Part shown: positions 11,255 to 22,843 of the stretch, piece after piece | Numbering within the stretch: the stretch's first letter is position 1 | Layout of the letters: every line of letters begins with the position of its first letter | Assembly: GCF_030272615.1 (NCBI RefSeq) | Contig: NC_081408.1 | Span: 402,161,889-402,225,888 of the forward strand | Reading direction: 5' to 3' | Length of the DNA stretch: 64,000 nucleotides | DNA from: Cryptomeria japonica | Taxonomy: Eukaryota; Streptophyta; Pinopsida; Cupressales; Cupressaceae | The notes under the pieces: model-generated | Seen by the model: the letters and a program-made list of their open reading frames with translations, nothing else | Database searches by the model: none | What the model was told of the DNA's origin: nothing | Program-made: the position numbers and the translations under genes

Positions 11255-12034
11255 TTGTTGAAGAAGTTTGGATTAGAATATTCTAAACCTTTTGGAACTC
11301 CTATGGTGGTTGGCTGCAAATTGTCTAAGAATGACGAATCTCCGAAATGTAATCAGACCTTGTACAGATCTATGGTTGGTGGACTACTATACCTAACTCA
11401 GACTAGACTTGACATTATGCATGTTGTGTGCATGGATGCTAGATATCAAGCTGATCTAAAAGAGAGTCATGTCACTGCTCTAAAGAGAATATTCATATAT
11501 CTAAAAGGAACTGTGGATTATGGTTTATGGTATCCAAGGAATGATGATTTCATGTTATGTGCTTACACTGATCTTGATTGGGTTGGTGATGTTGATGACC
11601 AGAAGAGTACCTCCAATGGTGCATTCTTTTTGGGTAAGAAATTGGTTTCATGGGCAACTAAGAAACAATATTCAGTTTCCCTATCTACTACTGAAGTTGA
11701 GTACATTGCTGCTGCTAGTAATTGCACTTAGGTAGTTTGGATGAAACAAATGTTGAAGGATATCAAAGTTATCTATGATGAGTCTACTATCATATATTTT
11801 GACAATTCTGGTACTATTAATATGTCAAATAACCCGGTGCAACATTCAAAGACTAAACTTGTATCAATCAAGTATCATTTCTTAATAGAAAAAGTCAGTG
11901 AAGAGGAAGTGAAGCTAGAGTATGTATCTACAAAGGAACAAATTGCTGATATTTTTACTAAGTCTTTTCCTATAGATATATTTGTCTATTTGAGAGACAA
12001 GTTAGGGGTATCTACCCCTCCTAATGGGAACTAG
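11255..12034 (+). pseudogene. pol: Copia RNase H and pol C-terminus (decayed)
   Basis: Continues RT through the connection domain (GLLYLTQTRLDI) into RNase H. It has the first Asp in YTDLDW, Glu in the LSTTEVEYIA block and Asp in IIYFDNSGTINM. One TAG lies at about 11729 (a Trp or Gln codon), and the same frame resumes at 11741. It ends VSTPPNGN at 12034. RNase H removes the RNA template during cDNA synthesis. This is the best preserved part of the polyprotein in this element. Confidence 0.9.
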
Positions 12035-12160
12035 ATGCATTGAGTTGCATCAATCCGGTGGACTTCACAGTCTTATCTTCTCATCCAAATTGATGAGTTT
12101 ATGCTGCTCCTCTGGTGGAGTAGTCTGTTTGTGGTTTAGTTGAGCTGATTTGTTTATCTA

Positions 12161-12351
12161 AGGGGGAGAGTTTGGTTTTCTATTTTGAGAACCTTGTCAT
12201 TGATGTCAAAGGGGGAGAGAAGCATGTGAAAAAGTATCTTATTTTCTATTGGTAAGCCTGATCTTAGGGGGAGTTTGTCGGAGATGTTTTCTTTCTTTTC
12301 ATTGATTATTTTTCACATTCATATGTTGCCATAAATGCCAAAAGGGGGAGA
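12161..12351 (+). other. Four purine tracts before the 3' LTR, the last being the PPT
   Basis: Tracts of the form AGGGGGAG occur at 12161-12170, 12208-12219, 12266-12273 and 12341-12351. The last, AAAGGGGGAGA, abuts the 3' LTR and is the expected primer for plus-strand DNA synthesis. The three extra copies sit in the 3' untranslated region between the RNase H stop and the LTR. The same four-tract pattern is present in the Copia element at 22844-30266. Confidence 0.85.
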
Positions 12352-12352
12352 T

Positions 12353-13657
12353 TGTTCGACATTGTTGCTACTAGGATATGTTGTTGTCATTGATGTCAAC
12401 ATATTCCTATGATTTATTGCTCTGGTGGTTGTAGATTGGTTTATTGGGATCATGGTTTGGTATATGGAGTATTTCTAGTATTGTTATATCTATCTATATT
12501 TGTTTCTATGATTTAGAAGCTTAATTGATCATATCATATGATCCAGTTTGCAGTTTGGTTTTTCTGATCAGTGCTTTGCAGAGTTTGGTATTTACTCCGG
12601 TATGTTTCGGTGTGATTAGATCTTGAGTTGAGATTTTGGGAGATTTTTTGAGATGTTCATGTGTGTCTATATTAAAAATGGTTCATGATTTGGTGCTCTA
12701 CAAGCTATCTTTCTAGTCCGAGTTACTGTTGTTTGAGTGTTCTTGAGTTTCAGATGTTGATAGATGAAGATTTGATGTGGTGTTGGTGCAGCTATTGTGG
12801 ATAATTCTAATGTGCTTGTTGGTGTTTCCTAATTGTGTTCTATTCGTTTTGGTGGTCCGCATTGACTCTTGTGCATGTTCTTGGTGATTTTGTTGATCCA
12901 TTGATATTCTTCGTGTTATATGGTATTCTTGGTAGTGTAGCGTGTTGTGGTTGATGGTTGGAGATTTGATTTAGGTCCATGCTATGTCATGTATATCATT
13001 ATATTGGTTTGGTGGTCAATCTTTGTATCTTGTGATGTAATTTTGTAATTGTGAGATGAGGGTTTAGCTGACCTTGTTGCCAAGGTTGATGATCGGTATA
13101 TATAGATGATTTAGTCATGTAATTTGAGTGTCGATATAGTGTCTACATTATCAGAGAGTGGTATATGTGGTTCTTAAGCAATTTTATCCTTCGGTGTGGT
13201 GTATTGAGAAAAGATTGTTGCAGGATAGACAAATGTGCTTAACCAGAACAATCATCAGGCATAAGGAGATGCTATATGTGCAGTTCATGTAATGAGGATT
13301 GTAGTCTGATCATTATTGTAAGGTAGTGAACCTTCCCCGAGGGTTGTATCCTTCTAGGTCATCTTATTTTGAGTAGTGAGCTCTAGGCAGTGTGCCTGAA
13401 TGCATGTGCATTCCCCTTTGTAATATTTACACATACTACTATAGAGTATCATCTTATTGTGGGTAGGTTCCCACTATGGTTTTTCCCTTAACTGGGTTTT
13501 CCACATCAAAATATTGGTGTTGTTTGTTGTGCTATCAATTTTCTTATCTTTGTTATTACTGCAATTTATTAGATTTGCATTTGAGGTTAAGTTTGATAAT
13601 CCGGTGAAAACTGATTCACCCCCCCCTCTCAGTTTTTCTTTGTTGTTGTTGCCAACA
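12353..13657 (+). repeat. 3' LTR of the plus-strand Copia element
   Basis: 1305 bp from TGTTCGAC (one base changed from the 5' LTR's TGTTGGAC) to GCCAACA. It matches the 5' LTR along its length with many substitutions and a few small gaps; for example, a block near 6800-6830 of the 5' LTR is missing here. The flank GGATA (13660-13664) repeats the base run before the 5' LTR. Confidence 0.92.
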
Positions 13658-14247
13658 ACGGATACCTCACTTTTATACATCTCCCAAGAATTTTAGGGTA
13701 TAAAATATGCCTCACTTTTATACATCCCTAGCATTTCGAGGTGTAAAATATGGAGCAAGCTGACATAGGAAAATATTTCCCATTAAATCAAGCCAACTAT
13801 TATGTGGACCAAATTTGGGGCCAGTTTAGGGGGAGAAAGGCTAGGAGGCTACCTACTCCGAGGAGCATGGTGCTCTAGGAACCTTGATCCCTCCAACATG
13901 GTTCTAATTTGGGACCTGACATCCTAAATGAGGAGAATATTATAGAAACAAATGTTGAATTGGGTTGGATCACACATGTTGGGCATAAAAGTCTAGGAAC
14001 ACTAAAATGGGGCCTATATAAGTATGAATTTACATAAGGGTGCAATTTTGGGACACTACAACTGGCTATTAAGGTGAAGAAGGTTTTTGTTGTAGGTAAG
14101 GCATATAAGAATTTTCCCATTGTTGGTTACCTCACCTCAAAATAATTCATTCACTTTACTAGGTCATTTATAATATCATAAAATCATATCATCCATAAAT
14201 ATTCACAAAAACACATGCACTCATCATATCACATATATCATCCATTA

Positions 14248-14481
14248 AACTTAGAAATTCTTAATAAAGTTCTGGGCAATGCATGAAAAACATATAAAAT
14301 ATCTTTCAAAGTATGAGATAAATTAGGTAAAACATGGTCAATCCTATAGCTCATTAAATATCACCAACCAAAGATTCAGATGTAACTCAACAACTATAAG
14401 ACTCTCATAATACATTACAATACCTAGCTACAATACAATACCCTCATAAAATAGAATTGCCTTCTATCACAATCAAATCCA
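14248..14481. repeat. Right inverted arm of tandem unit 2
   Basis: Reverse complement of the left arm of the same unit at 5684-5923, now about 8 kb away because of the Copia insertion. It runs from AACTTAGAAATTC to ATCAAATCCAA. Confidence 0.8.
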
Positions 14482-14601
14482 ACATAATCTTCATCATCAA
14501 ATCTTGGACCTAATGATTAATACTCAAATTTACAATATTCAATATACATAAAAAAGTACTTTTTGGGGGTGCTACTCTTAAACCCTCATTGAGGCGCATA
14601 A

Positions 14602-16072
14602 TGTTATTATGAGGCTCTGATTACTACTGAGAGGGGAGGGGGAGTGAATTAGTAGTAAAATAATTCTACAATACTTCAAAAAATTGTATTGGTAACTACT
14701 CAAATAATCCGGTTAGCAGATTTACCAAACTATTCACTCAAGTGTTCATCATTATGCAAACAATGTAAATATATCAAATGCTCAAATCAACAATGCAACC
14801 ACCACATGAACACATGGATTTTGCACATGGAAACCCAAATGGGAAAAATCATGGTAGGAATTAGCCTCCATAAAATATTTACACTCTTTTGGAATGCGCT
14901 CGATTAAAGGCCTAGCCCGGTTAAGAGCTTACAATATGCTTGGTTAAGAGCAGACCCTGTTAGGAGTCACCTGGTCAAGGGATTTTGCCTCAGCCCTGTT
15001 AGGAGCTATAATCTGTTAGGAGTAACCTTTCTAGAGGATTTTAAACTCAAGTTAATGAGCCACCCGATGAAGGGATTTACAAATAAGACCTGTTAGGATC
15101 TACCCGGATAAGGGATTTCAAACTGCTGTAACTGTTAGGGAACAACAGGGAAAATGATCTGATCACAACACTTCCTTTCTTGCTAGTACAAATCCTTTTC
15201 AACACAACTCTGCAACACACATGCATACACTTCAATCTAGTTTGGAAATACCTTCTCTCAAACTACCGACACAATATCTCTTCTCCAACTAGCCCTAAAT
15301 ACATTTTTCAGTTAGGTCGGCTACATAACCCTAACTACATTCAAAATATAATGAATTTACATTTATAGATCATTATAACAAATTTCTAGATAATTTCCAC
15401 CATTGAATGATCACCGCACATCATCGCACATTGATTTGATAAGAAATCAAACCCTTGTCACATTCTAATAAGCACTTTGTTGTTTCCCAATAAATCCGAT
15501 CCTTGTATGTGCTTAAATGTAATATTATCATTACAAATGGATTCTGACACATCATCACTAAGTTATGAACATGATAAGATCCACCGCCAAACCATAAATC
15601 ATTACCGGTTAAAGATCTGTTACCGATATACATTCTTCTTCACAAAGTTCATGACAATCAATCATAAATCACTCAATACACTGAATCTGCTGATGCGGTT
15701 TGGAACATAGGTGCATGTTCATATCTTCAACATTCCTGTAAAACCGCAACATCTAACTCTTCACCAATCATCTGTACCGGTCTCTTGATCATCGCTATGT
15801 TCTTGTTTACCAATTTACATCAACTTAGTAGTTTTGTTGTCTAACACATTCCTCTACCGGTTAGGCTATACCGGTAGGTCTAGATGACTTAGATGACTAA
15901 GAAAACATGGTTCCCATCAATGACAACACAAATAAAGTCATCAAACAACTTACAACTATATCATCATCATCTAGCCAACAATCTCCATCAACTTTACCGG
16001 TCATCTTCATCTCATCAACATCTCCATATGCCAACAATCTACCCATCATTATCTTCATCAGTTATGCCAAAA
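14602..16072 (-). mobile_element. LTR insertion with TSD CATAA, flanked inside by PBS- and PPT-like pieces
   Basis: The segment is flanked by CATAA (14597-14601 and 16073-16077). The equivalent place in unit 3 (about 17543) has a single CATAA, so this is a true insertion. It contains a Copia-type LTR on the minus strand with the GAGAGGGGAGGGGGAG box at 14630-14645, CCGGTTAAGAGC-type repeats at about 14920-15120, and a GCCAACA end at about 16036. The insertion does not start and stop at the LTR ends. On the left it includes a PBS-like piece (minus strand TAATCAGAGCC), and on the right 36 bp resembling the PPT region. It is about 1471 bp and has no coding capacity. Confidence 0.75.
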
Positions 16073-16143
16073 CATAACCCCTGGACCCCCTATCAAGGGG
16101 GCCATCCCCCATGCACCCTGAACCTTGCACCCTTCCAGTGAGG

Positions 16144-16380
16144 TTGGATTTGATTGTGATAAAAGGCAACTCTATTTTATGAGGGCATTGTATTATAGCT
16201 AGGTATTGTAATGTATTATGAGATTTTGATAGTTGTTGAGTTGCCTCTGAATCTTTGATTGGTGATATTTAATGAGCTATAGGATTGACCCTATTTTACC
16301 TATTTTATCTCATACTTTGAAAGACATTTTATATGTTTTCAAGACATTGGCAAGAACTTTATTAAGAATTTCTAAGTTTA
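16144..16380. repeat. Left inverted arm of tandem unit 3
   Basis: 237 bp, matched in inverse orientation by 17194-17430, also 237 bp. The loop of about 810 bp between them carries the LTR-derived body. This is the only unit in which both arms are uninterrupted, so it is the reference for the others. Confidence 0.85.
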
Positions 16381-17193
16381 ATAAAAGCATGTCAATAGGT
16401 CATAGAGGCTAGAACTAAAATTGAAATGTTTATACCTTCATAGGCCTTCTTTATGTTTAAATACACATGAAGATTCTTGATGTTGACTTCTAATTGACAT
16501 AGAAAGAGAAGATCATGGAGGCCATCACAAATGCATAGATCTACCACAAAATCCTAGTCTTCAATGCCTCGATGATTGATCTCTTTCTCATGAAATGAAA
16601 TTGAGGAAAAGCTTTATCCTTATTATTGATCGATTGCAAAATGAAGGAGGATACCTTACTTTTATACATCTCCCAAGCATTTCGGGGTGCAAAATATGGA
16701 GCAAGCCGACACAAGAAAATATTTCCCATTAAATCAAGCCAACTATTGTGTGCACCAGATTTGGGGCCAGTTTATGGGGAGCAAGGCACCCTAGGCTACC
16801 TACTCCTAGGAGCGGGGTGCTCTAGGTGCCTTTCTCCCTCCAACATGGTTCTAAATTGGGACCCGATGTCCTAAATGAGGAGAAGATACCAGAAAATAAT
16901 GCTGAATTGGGTTGGATCAGGCATGTTGGGCACAAAAGTTTAGGAACACTAAAATGGGGCCTAGATAAGCATAAATTTACATAAGGGTGCAATTTTGTAA
17001 CACTACAACTGGCTATTGAGGTGAAGAAGGTTGTTTTTGTAGGTAAGGCATATTAGAATTTTCCCATTGTTGGTTGCCTCACCTCAAAAGAATTCATTCA
17101 CATTACTAGGTCATTTCTAATATCATAAAATCATATCATCCATAAATATTCACAAAAATACATGCACTCATCATATCACATATATCATCCATT

Positions 17194-17430
17194 AAACTTA
17201 GAAATTCTTAATAGAGTTTTGGCCAATGTCTTAAAAATATATAACATGTCTTTCAAAGTATGAGATAAAATAGGTAAAACATGGTCAATCCTATCGCTCA
17301 TTTAATATCACCGACCAAAGATTCAGAGGCAACTCAACAACTATCAGATACTCATAATACATTACAATACTTAGCTAAAATATAATGCCCTCATAAATTA
17401 GAGTTACCTTCTATCACAATCAAATCCAAC
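17194..17430. repeat. Right inverted arm of tandem unit 3
   Basis: Reverse complement of 16144-16380 with scattered mismatches. It is followed by about 110 bp of AT-rich spacer, the CCCCCTATCAAGGGGG hairpin near 17555, and the decayed GCACCCT minisatellite. Confidence 0.85.
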
Positions 17431-17650
17431 ATAATCTCCATCATCAAATCTTGGACCTAATGATGAATACTCAAATTTACAATAATAAATATACATAAAA
17501 ATTACTTTTTGGGGGTGCTACCCTTAAACCCTCATCTAGTTGCATAACCCCTAGACCCCCTATCAAGGGGGACATCCCCCATGCACCCTGCATCTTGCAC
17601 TCTGAACTTTTCACCCTGCACCCTGCACCCTACACCCTTCAAGTAAGGTA

Positions 17651-18849
17651 CTACCTCCCCTTGTAATTCCCCATGCTCAATATATTAACTTGTTATAATT
17701 GTACGGCAAAGACACTATTTTTTCCAATATCTATTTCTAAAAGGTTTTCAAATAAAAGATTGATAAAAGTGCAAATAAATCATACTTGCAAAGAAAAAAT
17801 ATGACATAAATATTTCCTACATTAACCCCTTGAGGATAATAATGCAAGATTTAGATATGTAAGAATATTGATAGCATAACATGTAAATCAATAGTTAGAA
17901 ATAAACTAGAATGAGAAAAAAGAATGGAAATATCCCCCCAGAGTGATGAGAAAACTTATATATGCGGAGAAACCCCTTTTGGGAAAATAAATCTCACCCT
18001 TCTAAGCATAACACTAATATATTTCTTTTAACATTTGTATAATGATATAATCTCAAGTGGATAGCCTTCCATGGAGATCAACATCCTTCTCCTCTATAGG
18101 AAACAATAGAATAAAGTTGCATTGCAACCCCGTAAACACCACCACCACCACCACCACCACCAAAAACAACAACAACAACAACAACCTCCACCCAAGCACC
18201 CATATATGTAGAGAATAAATCTGGGAAACCATGTGCTAACACCCCAAATATGGTGTCCAACTTTATGTGACACAAATTTAATGCCTAACTTGAATGATGG
18301 TTGAATAGACTGTATTTAGCATATTCTCTTACATGTAATTCAAGTATCATAACCTCCAACCAAACTTGGGCACTTTATTTTGTCATTTTCCTTGTTTTTC
18401 TAAGATATTTTATGACACACGTCATAAATTATCATAAGTTCATCAATATTATTATTCCATTTTATAATATCTCTCTACATGCTCTTATGCACATAATATA
18501 ATCTCTCACACACTTACAATGTCATAGATGCTATTGCGTATCTTACATGATGTGATTCTGTTAAATATATTAGATTACATACATCATACCAAGAAACACA
18601 CCTAGCATAATTGCCCATCATAAAAGTGTGTTTTAAATAAGGACACATTAAATATTTTAAGATAAAAATAAATTGAACATTACAACTCCCAATGTGTATG
18701 CCACATGCATCACTAACATTCTCCTATTTGTCATATACCTTGCAAGAGAAAAACATAAACTCTAGCAAAGCCATGAATTAACTACTAAGGGTATAATAAT
18801 CATGTACCAATTGACTTATTTGTACTACCATGCTTCAATAAAGCATCTA
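17651..18849. other. AT-rich intergenic sequence, no gene
   Basis: Nothing protein-like or repeat-like was recognised outside the microsatellite at 18137-18185. Short frames present are without motifs. The tandem array ends at about 17650, and the degraded Copia begins at about 18850. Confidence 0.5.
18137..18185 (+). repeat. Compound microsatellite (ACC)n(AAC)n
   Basis: About nine ACC triplets followed by about seven AAC triplets, nearly perfect. It creates a low-complexity reading frame on the other strand (18078-18275) that is not a gene. Confidence 0.95.
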
Positions 18850-21336
18850 TAACATCTACTAAGTGACCACCACAAACTCATTTAGTTTCTTAGAATAATA
18901 TTCATCCCATTAGCAAATCTTGATACACTTATCTCATAATCTATTTTATTTTCAACTATGGTCTTAAATTCCATGAACTTGGTAGAAAATTTAGGTTTAT
19001 AATGCATAAAATAAATCCAAGTGTATCTAGAAGCATGATTGATGAATGAAACATAATATTGACATTTTCTCATATAACCCATATCTTTTGAACCAAACAC
19101 ATCCAAAAGAATGATTTTTAGTAATATCTTTGCATTCTAACTTCCAAAAGTAAAAAATGATCTATCTTATTTATTAAACACACAATTTTCACAAAAATCA
19201 AATAATATTTAGAATAAGAAAATTAACCATCTTTCTATTAATCAAAGTCTTAAGATCTTTTTCTCTACTGTGACATAAATTTTGGTGCCTCGATATACAT
19301 GCTATTTTTAGATTTACCAATTATATTGCTGGAGTTTAAACATTTGGAGGCATTCAACCTATAAAAAGTTCCAACATGAGATCCTTTATCTACCACCAAA
19401 TTCCATCTCACCAACCTACAACCAAACTTATCAAATATCACATTCATTATAGAATCATTCAGCTTGGATATTAAAAGTAAGTTTCTCATAAGTCCTAAAT
19501 TGTGCAAAATATTATGAAGGGATTTAAACCTTTTGTCATTGAATGTGACTATACCCTTCATTTATCTTTCATTTGACAAGTTGTCACCAAGGAAAACTTC
19601 TTCCCTATCATAATCCTTGTAATATGAAAACTACTCCATGTGAGGAGTCATATGGTAGGAACAACTTTAATTAATACACTAAGCATCATCACTAATAGTG
19701 TTAAGAAAAAATAAACAAAGCATCAATATCATCATCATCAAAATATTTCTATATGGACAAGTTAAAGGATTTCTTTTTGCTTCCATGTTCCTTCTTAACA
19801 TGCCCTCTCTTCCCATAGTTCCAACACTTTACTATGTTCTTCCCTAGGATTTAGATCTGCCTTTATCCTTAGAAATTCCCTGAACATATAGGTCATACTT
19901 TAAATTGTCATTCATGGATTTCCTTCTATCTCCTCTCAAATCAAAACAATAATTAGATCATCCATATTTTTCTCTGCACCACCACCACTAACAAAAATAA
20001 TTAAATTTTCCCAAGTAATAGAAAAGTAATAAGATCCCTTTATTCTCTTCCATTTTAACATATATATAAGATAGTTGATTCATAATCAAATTAAAATAAT
20101 TTAAATGATCAACCATTTCATTTTCAAAGAATATAACCATCTTTTGAGATACAATTTATCAATTATAATTTTAGTTTGATAAATATAACCTATCCTTTTC
20201 CATGGATTGTACCTAAGGTCTCCAAAAAGGCATTAAAGAAGATGGAATCTACATGGCATGAATGAATGGTTCCTTATAACTTCTTGTTTTACTTTAATCA
20301 ATCTTTACTCATAAACATTGTAGATGACTTCTTTTAATTTGTAACTAACACCCATCGATCTTTTTTCTTCCAAAAGATGTTCTACCTATAACATCCACAT
20401 ATTGTAGCTATTGCCATTAATTTTTTTCATATCTAAATGAGAGGTATAGGTCATGATTTCTAATATTTTATAGATCTTCAAAACTCACTCAAAAAAATAT
20501 TCTCCAATAACAAAAAAGCTTTGACACTTCCATAAATGCATCCTCTCTACTGAGCTTCACTTACAATTAAAACTTTTAAATAAGTGTACAAAATAGCATT
20601 TTATATATGCAACAATGAAAATTATACATAAATTACCATGTGAGTGGTTAAAATCAATAACAAGAAATTGAACAAACCATAAATTTACAATAGATAACAT
20701 TAAATGTACACAGGGAAACCAATTTAGGAAAAACTCCATCATCAAAAAGAGACTCAAGAATGTATTCTTCAATAATATAATACATGTGCAACAATTTAAA
20801 TCCCTTCAATCCAACAAAATCTTGACAACACCTTTGTATCTATGAAAGATATAATGAAACTACTATCACATCCATTAAAATATAGAGAAATAGGAGAATA
20901 ATACCACAAATGTTTTCTTGAAATGATGTATCATCAAGCCATGGTAAAATGCAAAACTCCGACATCCAAAATAAAGATCCTTTTTTTGATATTGATACAA
21001 GTAACTCCCAACATGCCATGAATATAAAAAAAAAACCTTTCCACTAATAACATGACATCTTAAACTTTTAATTTTCCCATAATGGCCCATATCTTGAGGT
21101 AGGTATAAAAAATTATCACTCAACTCATATAGGACCCACAAAAAAACATGTAAGAAGCTCAAATAATCAATTCTCACACTCAAATTATATGCTTAAATAA
21201 CATTGTAAGCACCATTTCCAACTCCACCTCCTTTTTGAATGTCATTATAACTAATTTTGCAAGTCGACAAGGAAAATTAAAATAAAATAATAATATCACT
21301 CAAGAAAAAACGTTTTCAAGTAGCCATTCTGATATT
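18850..21336 (-). pseudogene. Degraded Ty1/Copia coding remnant, second lineage
   Basis: Minus-strand pieces line up in Copia order. A nucleocapsid-like CWNYGKRGHVKK (19791-19826) has the second Cys changed to Tyr. A protease-downstream segment, CSYHMTPHME then a stop, lies at about 19630-19660. The pre-integrase stretch at 19265-19561 has LRNLLLISKLNDS-like and NLVVDKGSHVGTFYRL-like patterns. The integrase start MDVFGSKDMGYMRK with YYVSFINHASRYTWIYF lies at 18882-19106. The YHMTPH context differs from the SHHMTG of the other three Copia elements, so this is another lineage. RT and RNase H were not found. A weak PBS-like TCTGATA lies at 21327-21335, beside TGTTGGGG (21336), a possible LTR start. 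Confidence 0.7.
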
Positions 21337-22838
21337 GTTGGGGCTTCATAAAGTAATAACATTAGGATTGCAATCAAATATCACATTATCCTAACATGGG
21401 TCCACCTAATCTAGTGTGGATGCCATAATATTGATGTATGCCTGATAAGCTCTACATTTACTAATTTTATGCTTAAAGCTATTACTATCCAACCAAATCT
21501 TAAAACATCACATGCATTTGAAAATAAATAAGCCTCTAAAACCCTAATTCTCAACTAATAGGATAGGATAAATTATTTATAGCATATTATTTGTCATATA
21601 TATGATCTGCGTAAGGTAGCACATGTATACCTTAGATCTTCGTGCAAATGGTATGTCTTCCTGGTCATGTTTTTCATAAATTTTTCTTCAATAATTTATC
21701 TAAAATGCACTTGAGTCATTTTGTCTTGTAGCATTTGGAAAAAATAGAGGAGCTTACAACTAAGGTAGTATTCTTCAAATTATATGCCAATGGTAAGTAA
21801 GATTGTGAATGTTATCATATTAGATTTTATTTTCAAAACAAATTATGTTGCACATGATTGTTCAAATTAATTTTGCAAGTCCAAATGTGGAACATCAAGA
21901 GAGGTAAGGATAAATATGTAAGATCCTTAAAATGGTCTTTCAAGATCAAAGGACCTAGCTCATGACCTTATATGGCATGGAAAAAGATTAAATAATCTAC
22001 CCCAATTAATATTGTCCTAGTGAAAGTGTCTTTCTAATATCTTAAAAAACCCGCTTCTATGGTTTTAGTTTGTTTAAATTATATTTTTATGTATTTGTAC
22101 CCTTTTTTTCTATAAAAACCTCTCCTTTAGCTTATAAGTTACACATTTGCCCATTTTTCTTTGATTTACCTTGGAAATTATCCTATTTACCATGACAAGT
22201 GCACAATCACCTTGACAAACATGTTTCCACCTAGGTGAATAAATTACTACTAAGAAGGTTGAACACACTTTAATTTTGGTGTCCACAAAGTTTTCATATA
22301 CACTTAGTTTATCATTTCTATGTTAGTGATACTTCAGTAGGCCAATTCTAGATCTATTCCCCCTATCGTTGTCTTTTCCAAATCTCTTCTCACTCTATTA
22401 AAAGATATTTTCTTCTCATTTTTAGGGTCTCTTCCTCTTAAGAAATTTGTATTTTTAGCAAGTCTAAGCTCTTGCAAAATCATGAATAATTGTTCCACAA
22501 CCCAATAATTTATAAGCTCATTTGGCAAATATTTACACAATTCTCAACATATTTTAAAATCACTCACAAACTTTGAGCTCTTTAATTCAACCCAAATGAT
22601 CAACTTCTGTAATTAAAATATACTTAATCTTAATCTCTAATATTTTAGATAATTGCATCTTATATTCTTTTAGTGTCTACTTATTTTAGTGTTTTTGTCT
22701 TCATTCCACTAGAAAGTGGATTGTCCATAGTTGATAAAGGTGCATAAGACCAAATATTGGGGTCTTTAAGGACCAAAATGTCATCATTAACACAACTTAT
22801 ATCTTCTATAAGATAATTGTGAGATTTCTAGTTATATT
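21337..22838. other. AT-rich sequence, possibly a decayed LTR, no gene
   Basis: It begins with TGTTGGGGCTTC beside a PBS-like site, so part may be the 5' LTR of the minus-strand Copia remnant to its left. I could not find a right LTR boundary or a partner copy. No coding region was recognised. Confidence 0.35.
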
Positions 22839-22843
22839 TATTC

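Larger units (their letters stand above)
6195..13657 (+). mobile_element. Full-length Ty1/Copia LTR retrotransposon with nested SINE
   Basis: Two LTRs (6195-7504 and 12353-13657), PBS, gag, protease, integrase, RT, RNase H and a polypurine tract follow in Copia order on the plus strand. It sits in unit 2 of the tandem array. Units 1 and 3 keep the empty site (GGAGGATACCTTAC, near 4908 and 16647), which shows GGATA is single before insertion and flanks both ends now (6189-6193 and 13660-13664). One or two bases at each end are uncertain. A SINE lies in the RT gene (10716-11030). Without it the element is about 7.15 kb, ordinary for the superfamily. Stops, frameshifts and a changed RT catalytic residue make it non-autonomous. 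Confidence 0.93.
4640..17650. repeat. Tandem array of ~1.5-kb units with long inverted arms, split by two insertions
   Basis: Three successive copies of one sequence lie in the same orientation. Unit 1 is partial (4640-5627). Unit 2 is 5684-6188, then 13660-14601, then 16073-16143 once the two insertions are removed, about 1518 bp. Unit 3 is 16144 to about 17650, about 1507 bp. Each complete unit is left arm, LTR-like body, right arm in inverse orientation, then a spacer with a CCCCCTATCAAGGGGG hairpin and a GCACCCT minisatellite. The matching net lengths support a tandem duplication older than the insertions. The unit encodes no protein I recognise. It could be an internal tandem region of a dead LTR element or a foldback-type repeat. 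Confidence 0.75.

Noticed and set aside
18078-18275. Minus-strand frame with Val and Gly runs
   Set aside because: Produced by translating the (ACC)n(AAC)n microsatellite.
20875-21183. 102-codon minus-strand frame as a gag piece of the degraded Copia
   Set aside because: Position would suit gag, but no recognisable gag pattern could be read, so it is left within the remnant without its own call.
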